A DNA stretch of 17,715 nucleotides from Chloroflexota bacterium (GTDB lineage Bacteria; Chloroflexota; Dormibacteria; CF-121): positions 1-17,715 of the forward strand of contig VBFF01000087.1 in NCBI GenBank assembly GCA_005889285.1, in the 5' to 3' direction. The translations under genes were made by a program, and so were the position numbers. Positions 6,498-14,923 of the stretch are shown here, one piece after another. The notes beneath the pieces were generated by a model, which saw only the letters and a list, made by a program, of their open reading frames with translations, made no database searches and had not been told where the DNA came from. Position 1 is the first letter of the stretch; every line of letters begins with the position of its first letter.

Positions 6498-9400
6498 TCG
6501 CGGACACCGGCAACAATCTCGTCCGGGTGTTGGAAGGCTCCATCGCCACGACGCCCGGGCACAACATCCACATCGAAGCTGGCAACGGGACGGCGAGCTT
6601 TGCCGGCAACGGCCAGAAGCCCGGCCGCGCGCAGTTTGCCGCGCCGGCGGCGGTCCTCTCGAAAATCATCCCGGCGGAACAACTGAACGCGGCCGTGCCT
6701 GCCGTGACCGGCCAGCGCTACGTCATCGACACCTTCAACCACGCGGTCCGCACCTTCGCCACCGACAGCGACGTCAGCACCCTGGCCGGCATCGGCGGCG
6801 CGCGAGGTCCCGGGCTGACCTCGAGCCAGCCGACCGCCACTCGGTTGGCATACCCGATGGGTGGGGCGCTCGACACCCCGCGCAATGTGCTCTATGTCGC
6901 GGATACCTTCAACAATGTCGTCCGGGCGATCGACCTGACGCATCAGACGATGGCGACGGTCGCCGGCACCGGAACCGCGGGTTACGCCGGCACCGATGAG
7001 GGCAAACCCGCGACACAGGCGGCGCTCAGTTATCCGACGGGACTGGCGGTCGACGCGGCGGGCAACCTCTTCATCGCCGATACCTACAACAGCCGCGTCC
7101 GCGAGGTCGTCGGCGGCCTGCGCTTCGACCGGAGCGGCCGGGTATTGTCCGTGGGCTCGATCTTCACGGTGGCCGGCACTGGCCGCCTCGGCTTCAGCGG
7201 CGAGAACGGCGACGCGCGCCAGGCCGACCTCTACTTCCCCTATGGGGTCGCGGTCGATACCGCCGCCTCCCCGAATCTCTACATCACCGACAGCTTCAAC
7301 AACAGGATCCGGCGGGTGAACGCGGTCAGCACCAATCCGAAGGCGCCCAACGTGATCCAGACCGTCGCCGGGGATGGGGCGCCGGGCTTCAGCGACGGCG
7401 CCGTAGCGCAAGCCCACTTCAACCGACCATGGAGCGCCACCGTTGATCAGGGCAACATCTATGTCGCCGACTATTTGAATCACCGCGTCCGCCGCGTCGA
7501 CGTCACCGGCCAGGCGGTCGCGACCCTGGGCGGCATCGGAAGCACCGGGCTCAAGGGCGACGCCGGCCCGGCCGATGCGGCCGAGGTCGACGGCCCACGT
7601 GCTCTCAGCATGCTCGCCGATTCGGGCGCGATGCTCGTAGCCGATAGCTTCAATAGCCGGATCCGCTGGCTCGGCGTCACGCAGGCCGGGATCCAGCGGA
7701 CCCAGGTGAACTTCGATCCGACGAACCTGGCCGGGCGCAGCCAACCGCAGAGCGTCACCGTGACCAGCACAGGAAGTGGGCTGCTGGTCATGGGAGCCGT
7801 CGATCTCGGCGCGGACCGGAACAACTTCTACCTCGACCCCCTCAAGAACACCTGTGCCCAGGCACGACTCGAGCCCGGGACGAGCTGTTCCTTCGAGGTC
7901 GCGTTCCAGCCGCGCGCGACACTCGGCACCCACGTTGGCAGCGTCGTGGTTCCCAACGATGCCGTCGGGGGCCAGCAGTTGATCACCCTCACGGGTGACG
8001 CCACGGCGGCGCTGGTCACACTGAGCCCGCCCGCGGTCGTGATCAATCAACCGCTCAATGGTCCGGCGACGCCCGCCACCGTAACCCTCACCAACAACGG
8101 CGATGGCCTGCTCCACATCGCCTCGATCTCCCTCGACAGTGGCACCGACCCCGATTTCGGCCAGAGCAACAACTGTCCAAGCGCGCTGGCCGGCCATGCC
8201 AGCTGCCAGATCAGCATCACGCTGAGCCAGATTGGCGCCGAAGACAAGAAGACGCGCAGCGGCACCCTGACCGTCAAGGACGACGCGGGCGGTAACGGGT
8301 CGTCGGGGACGGCCTCGCAATCGGTGCCGCTCACCGGAAGTCTGGCGCAACCCGCGGCGACCTTTACGAGCCAGTCATTGATTTTCACTCAGAACCTGGG
8401 CAGCGGCAGTGGCTCAGAAACGGTGCGTCTCGTCAATAGCGGCCTGGCGCCGATGCACCTGAGCGCGATTCGTGAAGATGGCGACTTCACCCAGAGCAAC
8501 AACTGCCCGCCGGTCCTGGCACCCGGGGCCAGCTGCCTCATCACGATCACCTTTATTCCGAGCACGCTCGGCGAGCGGGACGGCTACATCGTCGTGGCGG
8601 ACGACTCCGCCGACAGCCCGCAGCGGATCCAGGTGCTGGGTGTGGCGACCATGGCGCTAGCGCATCTCGGTCCGGACCGGCTCAACTTCAGCCAGAACGT
8701 CGGCGCCAGTAGCGCGCCGCAGACCGTCACCCTGGCGAACCGCGGCGACGGGCCGCTCAGTATTGCGGCCATCGCGGCCACCGGCGATTTCAAGGCGAGC
8801 CCCCACTGTCCAGCCCTCTTGCTCCCGGGTCTCTCGTGCCCAATCAGCGTGACCTTTACGCCGACGGCGGCCGGAGCCCGCAGCGGAAGCCTGGTGGTGA
8901 CCGATGACGGCAACGCTGCTCCCGGCTCCAACGACACCGTCCGGCTCACGGGCGTCGCCTATCAGCCGGTGGCGACTCTGAGTGCCTCGATTCTCTCGCC
9001 GGGCGCGAACCTGGGCGGCTCGGCGGTGCCGCAGGTCGTGACTGTCACCAACACGGGCAACGGCGCGCTTACGATTCGCGCCATCGGGATCGGTGGGGCG
9101 GCTGCCGGCGATTACAGCCAGTCGAACAATTGCCTGCGGACGATCGCCCCCGGTGCCTCCTGCTCCATCACCGTCAACTTCACGCCGCACGGGTACGGCG
9201 TGCGCGCAGCCGCCCTTACCCTGTCTGACGACGGGCCGGGCGGCACGCAGTCCGTGAGTCTTCGCGGGACCGGGACCGCGGCGAGGGCCCTGGTCAGCAG
9301 CGGATTCCTGAATTTCGGTGGATCAGGCATGGGGAGCCCGACGTTGCCCCAGAATGTCGTCCTCTTCAATGCTGGCAACGGCCTGCTGTCGATCAGCAGC

Positions 9401-9583
9401 CTCAAAGTGAGTGGCGATGACTTCATCATGAGCACCAGCTGCGGCAGCACACTGGCCGCCGGAGCGAGCTGCACGATCCGGGTGACGTTCCTCCCGCACG
9501 CCACCGGCGCCCGCGCCGGGACGGTCACGGTGATCGACAATGCCGGAGTCCAGCGGATCACCCTGAGCGGCGTCGGGACCTAA
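6473..9583 (+). CDS. NHL-repeat / ASH-like (choice-of-anchor D) protein, C-terminal part
   Basis: This frame continues the NHL protein past the shift; GTG 6473 is only the first start-like codon in it, not a likely real start, and coding sense begins near 6449. Seven further NHL motifs lie near nt 6498, 6724, 6898, 7075, 7284, 7465 and 7640, making 12 in the whole gene, enough for two six-bladed propellers. From about residue 409 (nt 7700) to the end are six units of roughly 100 aa that match the ASH/HYDIN-like 'choice-of-anchor D' pattern: P..VTLTN.G.GLL.I..I, then a Cys pair about 11 apart (as in SNNCPPVLAPGASC), then ITF.P...G.R.G...V.DD. The Cys pair is present in all six. The protein ends directly after the sixth unit, with no LPXTG motif or membrane anchor. 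It is probably exported as a long extracellular fibre or adhesin; the function is unknown. Confidence 0.85.
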   Translation: MRPNGDVVIADTGNNLVRVLEGSIATTPGHNIHIEAGNGTASFAGNGQKPGRAQFAAPAAVLSKIIPAEQLNAAVPAVTGQRYVIDTFNHAVRTFATDSDVSTLAGIGGARGPGLTSSQPTATRLAYPMGGALDTPRNVLYVADTFNNVVRAIDLTHQTMATVAGTGTAGYAGTDEGKPATQAALSYPTGLAVDAAGNLFIADTYNSRVREVVGGLRFDRSGRVLSVGSIFTVAGTGRLGFSGENGDARQADLYFPYGVAVDTAASPNLYITDSFNNRIRRVNAVSTNPKAPNVIQTVAGDGAPGFSDGAVAQAHFNRPWSATVDQGNIYVADYLNHRVRRVDVTGQAVATLGGIGSTGLKGDAGPADAAEVDGPRALSMLADSGAMLVADSFNSRIRWLGVTQAGIQRTQVNFDPTNLAGRSQPQSVTVTSTGSGLLVMGAVDLGADRNNFYLDPLKNTCAQARLEPGTSCSFEVAFQPRATLGTHVGSVVVPNDAVGGQQLITLTGDATAALVTLSPPAVVINQPLNGPATPATVTLTNNGDGLLHIASISLDSGTDPDFGQSNNCPSALAGHASCQISITLSQIGAEDKKTRSGTLTVKDDAGGNGSSGTASQSVPLTGSLAQPAATFTSQSLIFTQNLGSGSGSETVRLVNSGLAPMHLSAIREDGDFTQSNNCPPVLAPGASCLITITFIPSTLGERDGYIVVADDSADSPQRIQVLGVATMALAHLGPDRLNFSQNVGASSAPQTVTLANRGDGPLSIAAIAATGDFKASPHCPALLLPGLSCPISVTFTPTAAGARSGSLVVTDDGNAAPGSNDTVRLTGVAYQPVATLSASILSPGANLGGSAVPQVVTVTNTGNGALTIRAIGIGGAAAGDYSQSNNCLRTIAPGASCSITVNFTPHGYGVRAAALTLSDDGPGGTQSVSLRGTGTAARALVSSGFLNFGGSGMGSPTLPQNVVLFNAGNGLLSISSLKVSGDDFIMSTSCGSTLAAGASCTIRVTFLPHATGARAGTVTVIDNAGVQRITLSGVGT

Positions 9584-9590
9584 GAAAACT

Positions 9591-9624
9591 CCCACCCCGA
9601 CCCTCCCCCGCAAGGGGGGGAGGG
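9591..9624. repeat. G/C palindromic repeat, copy 3 (intergenic)
   Basis: CCCACCCCGA is followed by the stem CCCTCCCCC (9601-9609) and GGGGGAGGG (9616-9624). It begins 7 nt after the stop of the NHL/ASH gene. It could form a strong hairpin and slow or stop transcription, but there is no following T-run, so it is called a repeat rather than a terminator. Confidence 0.7.
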
Positions 9625-9694
9625 AGTTGTGCGGGTCACGGGCAGCCGGTGGGGTATGAGAGTCTAATGAGTGGCCCCACAGCGCCCGGGCCAT

Positions 9695-9700
9695 AGGAGG
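9695..9700 (+). promoter_or_regulatory. Ribosome binding site of tal-pgi
   Basis: AGGAGG lies 4 nt before ATG 9705 and fixes the start of the first gene of the pentose phosphate operon. The rest of the 121-bp intergenic region holds the palindromic repeat and weak -10-like sequences (TATGAG 9655-9660, TCTAAT 9663-9668), with no convincing -35 box. Confidence 0.75.
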
Positions 9701-9704
9701 ACCG

Positions 9705-12482
9705 ATGGCGAAGAATCCCTTGTTCGAGCTCTACGAGGCAGGCACGAGCGTCTGGCTCGACTACATCCGCCGGAGCTTGATGACGTCCGGCGAGCTGAAG
9801 CGAATGATCGAGGAGGATGCCGTGGTCGGTATGACCTCCAACCCCACCATCTTTGAGAAGGCGATCGGCGGCAGCAGTGACTATGACGACGCCCTCCGCG
9901 ACCTGGTCCATGCTGGCGTCCCGGACGAGGAGATCATGCTCAGCCTGATCATCGAGGACATCAAGCTGGCGGCCGATGTGCTCAAACCTGTCTACGAGCA
10001 GACGAAGCACAAGGATGGCTACGTCAGTATCGAGGTCTTGCCTCGCGTTGCCGACGATACCCAGGGAACGATCGCGATGGCGCACGATCTCTACGACCGC
10101 GTGGGGCGGCCCAACATCTTCATCAAGATCCCGGCGACCGATGCCGGACTTCCCGCGATCGAGCAATGCATCGCCGACGGCGTGAACATCAACATCACCC
10201 TGATGTTCTCGGTCAAGGTCTACGAGGACGTCGCGCACGCCTTCCTCCGCGGCTTGCAACGGCGCATGAAGGACGGACACCCGGTCGATGTCGCCTCGGT
10301 GGCCAGCTTCTTCGTCAGCCGGGTGGACACCGCGGTGGACAAGCTGCTCGAGCAGAAGATCGCCGCGGCCACGGACCCGGCGGAACGCGGGCGCTTGCAG
10401 AAGCTGATGGGAAAGGCCGCCGTCGCCAACGCGAAGATGGCTTACCAGGCTTTCGTGCGGATCTTCAACGGGCCCGAATTCGCCGACCTCCGAGGGGCCG
10501 GCGCTTCGGTGCAACGCTGCCTCTGGGCCAGTACCGGAACCAAGAATCCCAGCTACAGCGACGTGATGTACATCGAGGAGTTGATCGGCCCCGAGACGGT
10601 GAACACCATGCCACAGCAAACCATGATGGCGTTCAAGGAGCATGGCGAGGTTCGTCCCAGCCTCCTCGAAAACGTCGAGGGTGCCCGCCAGGTCCTGCGT
10701 GACCTCGCTGCGGCAGGCATCGACATGGACAAGGTCACATCCGACCTCCGCGTCGATGGGGTCAAGCTGTTCGCCGATTCGATCGACAAGCTGCTCGAGG
10801 AGATCGCGAACAAGAAGCGGCAGCTTCAGCAGGGATCGGTGGGCGCGCACGAGGCGCAGCTCGGGGCACTCGATAACGCCGTCAGCACGCGGCTCGGGCA
10901 GCTGGAGCGGACGGCGGTCGTGCGTCGGATCGCCGAGAAGGATGCCGGTTTGTGGAAGTCCAACGGCAGCGCGCAAACCGAGATCCGGGAGCGGCTGGGG
11001 TGGCTCCAGGTCGCCGACCGAATGGAGGAGCGGGTGCCCGACCTGGAGGCGCTCCGCAAGGAGCTGGTCGGCGAGGGCTTCACCGACGTCGTGCTGATGG
11101 GCATGGGCGGCAGCAGCCTCGCCCCGGAAGTCTTCCGGCAGACCTTCGGCGCCCCGAGGGGTGCGCTCGACGTGCATGTGCTCGACACGACGGATCCCGC
11201 CGCGATCAGCGCCCTGGAAAAGGCGATCGATCTTCGCAAGACCGTCTTCATCGTCGCCTCGAAATCGGGGACCACGCTGGAAACCCTCTCCCACTACCGC
11301 TACTTCTGGCAGCGGGCGGGCCAGAAGGGCGGCCAGTTCATCGCCATCACCGACCCGGGAACGTCGCTGGCCGATGAGGCATCTCGGCGAGGATTCCGTC
11401 GAACCTTTCTCAACCCGCCAGACATCGGCGGCCGCTACTCGGCGCTCTCCTACTTCGGCCTCGTGCCGGCGGCGCTCGGCGGGGTCGATGTTGCGGGCTT
11501 GCTCGACCGGGCCGCCACCATGGTGCAGGCGTGTTCCCCGTCCGTCCCCGCGGCGGAGAACCCGGGCGCCTGGTTGGGAGCGGTCTTCGCCGAGGCGGCG
11601 AAGGTCGGGCGCGACAAGATCACGATCGTCGCACCGCCCGCGATCCAGAGCTTCGGCGTCTGGGCCGAGCAGCTCATCGCGGAGAGCACGGGCAAGGAGG
11701 GCAAGGGCCTGGTCCCGGTCGCCGACGAGGCGCTCGGCGCGGCGCAGGTCTACGGCCACGATCGCCTCTTTGTCCGGCTGGCGCTTCCCGGTGACGACGA
11801 GCCGAGCGCCCTGGCCGCACTCGCTAAGGCGGGCCATCCTGTCGTGACGCTCAAGCTGAGCGATCCGCTGGCGATCGGGGCGGAGTTCTTCCGCTGGGAG
11901 TATGCGATCGCGGTCGCCGGGGCAATTCTCGGCATCAATGTCTTCGACCAGCCGAACGTGCAGGAGGCCAAGGATCTCACCAGGAAGGTCCTCAGCGAGG
12001 GCAATCCGCCGACCGTCGGCCAGGGGATCCGGTGGGCCGGCCAGTCGGGAGCGACGCTCGAGGCGGCCATCCAGTCGTTGCTCGGCCAGGTTCGGGCCGG
12101 CGACTACGTCGCGCTGCTCGCCTTCATCGCGCCCAGTCCCGAGCAGGACCGCGCGCTGAACGCGATCCGGCTCGCCATCCGCGACGGCCACCGGGTGGCG
12201 ACGACGGTGGGCTACGGGCCACGCTACCTGCATTCGACCGGTCAGTTGCACAAGGGCGGTCCCAACACGGGCATCTTCATCCAGCTGGTCGGCGATGACC
12301 CACAAGACGTGCCGATCCCCGGCGAGAAATTTTCCTTCGGGGTTCTCAAGCAGGCGCAGGCGCTCGGTGATTTCCAGGCGTTGCGCAACCACGGGCGGCG
12401 CGTGCTTCGCGTTCAAATGGCGGACGTGGCGCAGGGGCTCGCAAAGGTCGCCCAGTCGGTCGCGACGGTACGCGTCGGCTAA
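9705..12482 (+). CDS. tal-pgi: Bifunctional transaldolase / glucose-6-phosphate isomerase
   Basis: 925 aa, the usual length for this fusion. Residues about 1-365 are transaldolase: TSNPTIFEKAI at 44-54 and the Schiff-base Lys141 in FIKIPATDAG. It transfers a dihydroxyacetone unit between sugar phosphates. Residues about 385-925 are phosphoglucose isomerase with two SIS folds: MGMGGSSLAPEVF (phosphate binding), SKSGTTLET, the family signature GGRYSALSYFGLVPAAL, and the C-terminal HKGGPNTGIF and KFSFGVLKQAQA. It interconverts glucose-6-P and fructose-6-P. Both halves keep their motifs, so both activities are expected, in the cytoplasm. It is the first gene of the operon and its TAA overlaps the gnd ATG by one base. 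Fusing the two returns fructose-6-P from the non-oxidative branch straight to glucose-6-P for Zwf. Confidence 0.95.
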   Translation: MAKNPLFELYEAGTSVWLDYIRRSLMTSGELKRMIEEDAVVGMTSNPTIFEKAIGGSSDYDDALRDLVHAGVPDEEIMLSLIIEDIKLAADVLKPVYEQTKHKDGYVSIEVLPRVADDTQGTIAMAHDLYDRVGRPNIFIKIPATDAGLPAIEQCIADGVNINITLMFSVKVYEDVAHAFLRGLQRRMKDGHPVDVASVASFFVSRVDTAVDKLLEQKIAAATDPAERGRLQKLMGKAAVANAKMAYQAFVRIFNGPEFADLRGAGASVQRCLWASTGTKNPSYSDVMYIEELIGPETVNTMPQQTMMAFKEHGEVRPSLLENVEGARQVLRDLAAAGIDMDKVTSDLRVDGVKLFADSIDKLLEEIANKKRQLQQGSVGAHEAQLGALDNAVSTRLGQLERTAVVRRIAEKDAGLWKSNGSAQTEIRERLGWLQVADRMEERVPDLEALRKELVGEGFTDVVLMGMGGSSLAPEVFRQTFGAPRGALDVHVLDTTDPAAISALEKAIDLRKTVFIVASKSGTTLETLSHYRYFWQRAGQKGGQFIAITDPGTSLADEASRRGFRRTFLNPPDIGGRYSALSYFGLVPAALGGVDVAGLLDRAATMVQACSPSVPAAENPGAWLGAVFAEAAKVGRDKITIVAPPAIQSFGVWAEQLIAESTGKEGKGLVPVADEALGAAQVYGHDRLFVRLALPGDDEPSALAALAKAGHPVVTLKLSDPLAIGAEFFRWEYAIAVAGAILGINVFDQPNVQEAKDLTRKVLSEGNPPTVGQGIRWAGQSGATLEAAIQSLLGQVRAGDYVALLAFIAPSPEQDRALNAIRLAIRDGHRVATTVGYGPRYLHSTGQLHKGGPNTGIFIQLVGDDPQDVPIPGEKFSFGVLKQAQALGDFQALRNHGRRVLRVQMADVAQGLAKVAQSVATVRVG

Positions 12483-13378
12483 TGCAGCTCGGCCTGATCG
12501 GGCTCGGGCGGATGGGATCGGGTATGACCCGGCGACTGATGCAGGGCGGACACCAGCTGGTGGTCTATGACCGGTCTTCACAAGCGGTCGCCGCGGTCGC
12601 GGGCGATGGCGCCGTCGGTGCCACGAGCCTCGAAGATCTCGGTCAGAAGCTCAAGCCACCGCGCATCTTCTGGTTGATGATCCCCGCCGGCCCACCGGTC
12701 GATGACACCATCCAGCGGTTGTCCGGGGTGCTCTCGCCCGGGGACGTGATCGTGGATGGCGGCAACTCGAATTACAAAGATTCGATCCGCCGCGCGGAAG
12801 CGTTGCGATCGCAGCAGGTGGAATTTCTCGATACCGGTGTCAGCGGAGGCATCTGGGGCCTCAAGGTGGGCTTCAACCTGATGGTGGGCGGCAACCAGGC
12901 CGTCTTCAAACAGGTCGAGCCGATCTTCAAGACGCTCGCGCCCGCCGAGGGATACGCCTACGTGGGCCCGTCCGGGGCCGGGCACTACGCCAAGATGGTC
13001 CACAACGGGATCGAATACTCGATGCTGCAGAGCTATGCGGAGGGATTCGAAATCCTCAAGGCCGCGCCCTTCACTTTCGACCTCGTCCAGCTCGCTCGCC
13101 TGTGGAACCATGGCAGCGTGATCCGCTCCTGGCTGCTCGAGCTTGCCCAGGCCGCCTTCGAACGCGATCCGCAGCTGACACATATCAAGGGCTACGTCGA
13201 AGACTCGGGCGAGGGCCGCTGGACACTGGAGGAGGCGCTCGCGCACGCGGTGCCCGCGCCGGCCCTGGCGATGAGCCTCTTCATGCGATACCGCTCGCGC
13301 CAGGACGATTCCTTTAGCGCCAAGGTGCTCGCGGCGCTGCGCAACGAATTTGGGGGACACCCCGTCAGGACCGAATAG
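12482..13378 (+). CDS. gnd: 6-phosphogluconate dehydrogenase, short decarboxylating form
   Basis: 298 aa, matching the short YqeC/GntZ-type family rather than the roughly 470-aa form. It oxidises and decarboxylates 6-phosphogluconate to ribulose-5-phosphate. The Rossmann motif GLGRMG is at residues 7-12. The substrate site shows DGGNSNYKDS, the signature DTGVSGGIWGLKVGFNLMVG, and GAGHYAKMVHNGIEY with the catalytic Lys. The residue after the second beta strand is Asp30 (VVYDRS), where NADP-dependent long forms have Asn, so NAD may be preferred; that is an inference. The start overlaps the tal-pgi stop (TAATG), and zwf follows after 3 nt. Confidence 0.93.
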   Translation: MQLGLIGLGRMGSGMTRRLMQGGHQLVVYDRSSQAVAAVAGDGAVGATSLEDLGQKLKPPRIFWLMIPAGPPVDDTIQRLSGVLSPGDVIVDGGNSNYKDSIRRAEALRSQQVEFLDTGVSGGIWGLKVGFNLMVGGNQAVFKQVEPIFKTLAPAEGYAYVGPSGAGHYAKMVHNGIEYSMLQSYAEGFEILKAAPFTFDLVQLARLWNHGSVIRSWLLELAQAAFERDPQLTHIKGYVEDSGEGRWTLEEALAHAVPAPALAMSLFMRYRSRQDDSFSAKVLAALRNEFGGHPVRTE

Positions 13379-13381
13379 CCC

Positions 13382-14923
13382 ATGGCCCAAGCGGCAACGC
13401 CCACCATCACCCAGAACATCCTGCGGGACGGTCTGATCCTCCCTCGGACACCCGACCCGGCGGCGATGGTGATCTTCGGCGCTTCGGGGGACCTGACCGC
13501 GCGCAAATTGATGCCGGCGCTCTATAACCTGGCCCTCAACCGCTACCTTCCCTCGGGCTTCAGCGTGATCGGCGTTGCCGACACGGCCCTCACTGAGGAT
13601 GAGTTCCGTGCCCACATGGAGCAGGCGGTGCAGAAGTTCTCACGGAGCCAGCCGGTCGATCGCGCTGTCTGGCAGAGCCTGGCCGAGGGGATCTCCTATG
13701 TGCGGATGCCGTTCGACGACGCTGCCGGGTACGGCCGGCTGGCCGCCGAGCTCGACCGGCTCGATCGCGAGCGAGGGACCAACGGCAACCGCGTCTTTTA
13801 CCTGGCGACCGCTCCCCAATTCTTCTCCGTCATCATCGACCGGCTGGGAGCTGCCGGGATCGCCAAGGCTGGCGAAGGCTGGAAGCGGGTCGTGATCGAA
13901 AAGCCGTTCGGGAACGACTTGAAGAGCGCCCAGGCTCTCAACCAGGCGATCCACGCGGTGTTCGCCGAGCCGCAGATCTACCGCATCGATCATTACCTCG
14001 GCAAAGAGACGGTGCAGAACGTCCTGGTCTTCCGCTTCGCCAACGGGATCTTCGAACCGATCTGGAACCGGCGCTACGTCGACCATGTGCAGATCACGGT
14101 GGCGGAGGACATCGGCATCGAGCGGCGTGGCAAGTACTACGAGAGCTCTGGGGCCCTACGCGATATCTTCCAGAACCACTTGATGCAGCTGCTGAGCATC
14201 GCCGCCATGGAAGCGCCCCCGAACTTCGACGCCGACAGCGTGCGCGATGAGAAGGTCAAGGTGCTCAAATCCATCCACCCGATCGACGTCGCGAATGACG
14301 TCGTTCGCGGCCAGTACGGCCCGGGTTGGGTCGGCGGCCAGCAGGTTCCCGGCTACCGGCAGGAGGTGAACGTCTCACCGGCCTCGACCACCGAGACCTT
14401 TGTCGCGGTGCGCCTCAAGATCGACAACTGGCGCTGGGCCGATACGCCGTTCTACCTCCGAACCGGCAAGCGGTTGCCGAGCCGGGCCTCGGAGATCGCG
14501 ATCCAGTTCAAGAATCCGCCGCACCTGCCCTTCGCGAAGACCGCGGTCCAGGAGCTGACGCCCAACGTGCTCGTGATGCGCATCCAGCCGCACGAGGGGG
14601 CGTCGCTGAAGATCGCCGCCAAGATTCCCGGCCCGGTGATGCGCCTACGCACCGTCAACATGGACTTTTTCTACGGCTCCTCCTTCATGGTCGAGTCTCC
14701 CGACGCGTACGAGCGCCTCGTGCTCGATTGCATGCTGGGCGACGCGACCCTCTTTGCGCGCGAGGATGAGGTGGAGCGAGCCTGGGGCCTGGTCGACCGG
14801 ATCGAGGCAGGGTGGGCATCGCAACCGCCGCCCGCGTTCCCCAATTACGCCGCCGGAACCTGGGGGCCGCCGGAAGTGGACGCGCTGATCGAGCGGGACG
14901 GCCGGCGCTGGCGGCGGCCATGA
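13382..14923 (+). CDS. zwf: Glucose-6-phosphate 1-dehydrogenase
   Basis: 513 aa, full length for the family. It oxidises glucose-6-P to 6-phosphoglucono-1,5-lactone with NAD(P), the entry step of the oxidative pentose phosphate pathway. The cofactor motif GASGDLTARK is at 33-42, EKPFG at 173-177, the active-site RIDHYLGKE at 201-209, and the catalytic His at 266 (IFQNHLMQLL). ATG 13382 lies 3 nt after the gnd stop. The stop overlaps the opcA ATG (ATGA). Confidence 0.97.
   Translation: MAQAATPTITQNILRDGLILPRTPDPAAMVIFGASGDLTARKLMPALYNLALNRYLPSGFSVIGVADTALTEDEFRAHMEQAVQKFSRSQPVDRAVWQSLAEGISYVRMPFDDAAGYGRLAAELDRLDRERGTNGNRVFYLATAPQFFSVIIDRLGAAGIAKAGEGWKRVVIEKPFGNDLKSAQALNQAIHAVFAEPQIYRIDHYLGKETVQNVLVFRFANGIFEPIWNRRYVDHVQITVAEDIGIERRGKYYESSGALRDIFQNHLMQLLSIAAMEAPPNFDADSVRDEKVKVLKSIHPIDVANDVVRGQYGPGWVGGQQVPGYRQEVNVSPASTTETFVAVRLKIDNWRWADTPFYLRTGKRLPSRASEIAIQFKNPPHLPFAKTAVQELTPNVLVMRIQPHEGASLKIAAKIPGPVMRLRTVNMDFFYGSSFMVESPDAYERLVLDCMLGDATLFAREDEVERAWGLVDRIEAGWASQPPPAFPNYAAGTWGPPEVDALIERDGRRWRRP

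Noticed and set aside
6404..8350. 648-aa minus-strand frame
   Set aside because: It is antisense to the NHL/ASH gene, with the same repeat-mirror pattern and no independent start signal or domain.
9636..12581. 981-aa minus-strand frame longer than the sense gene
   Set aside because: The sense strand is an unmistakable tal-pgi with all motifs. The antisense frame stays open because stop codons are rare opposite GC-rich codons.
12578..13615. 345-aa minus-strand frame across gnd and zwf
   Set aside because: It is antisense to two clearly identified enzymes and shows no family pattern.
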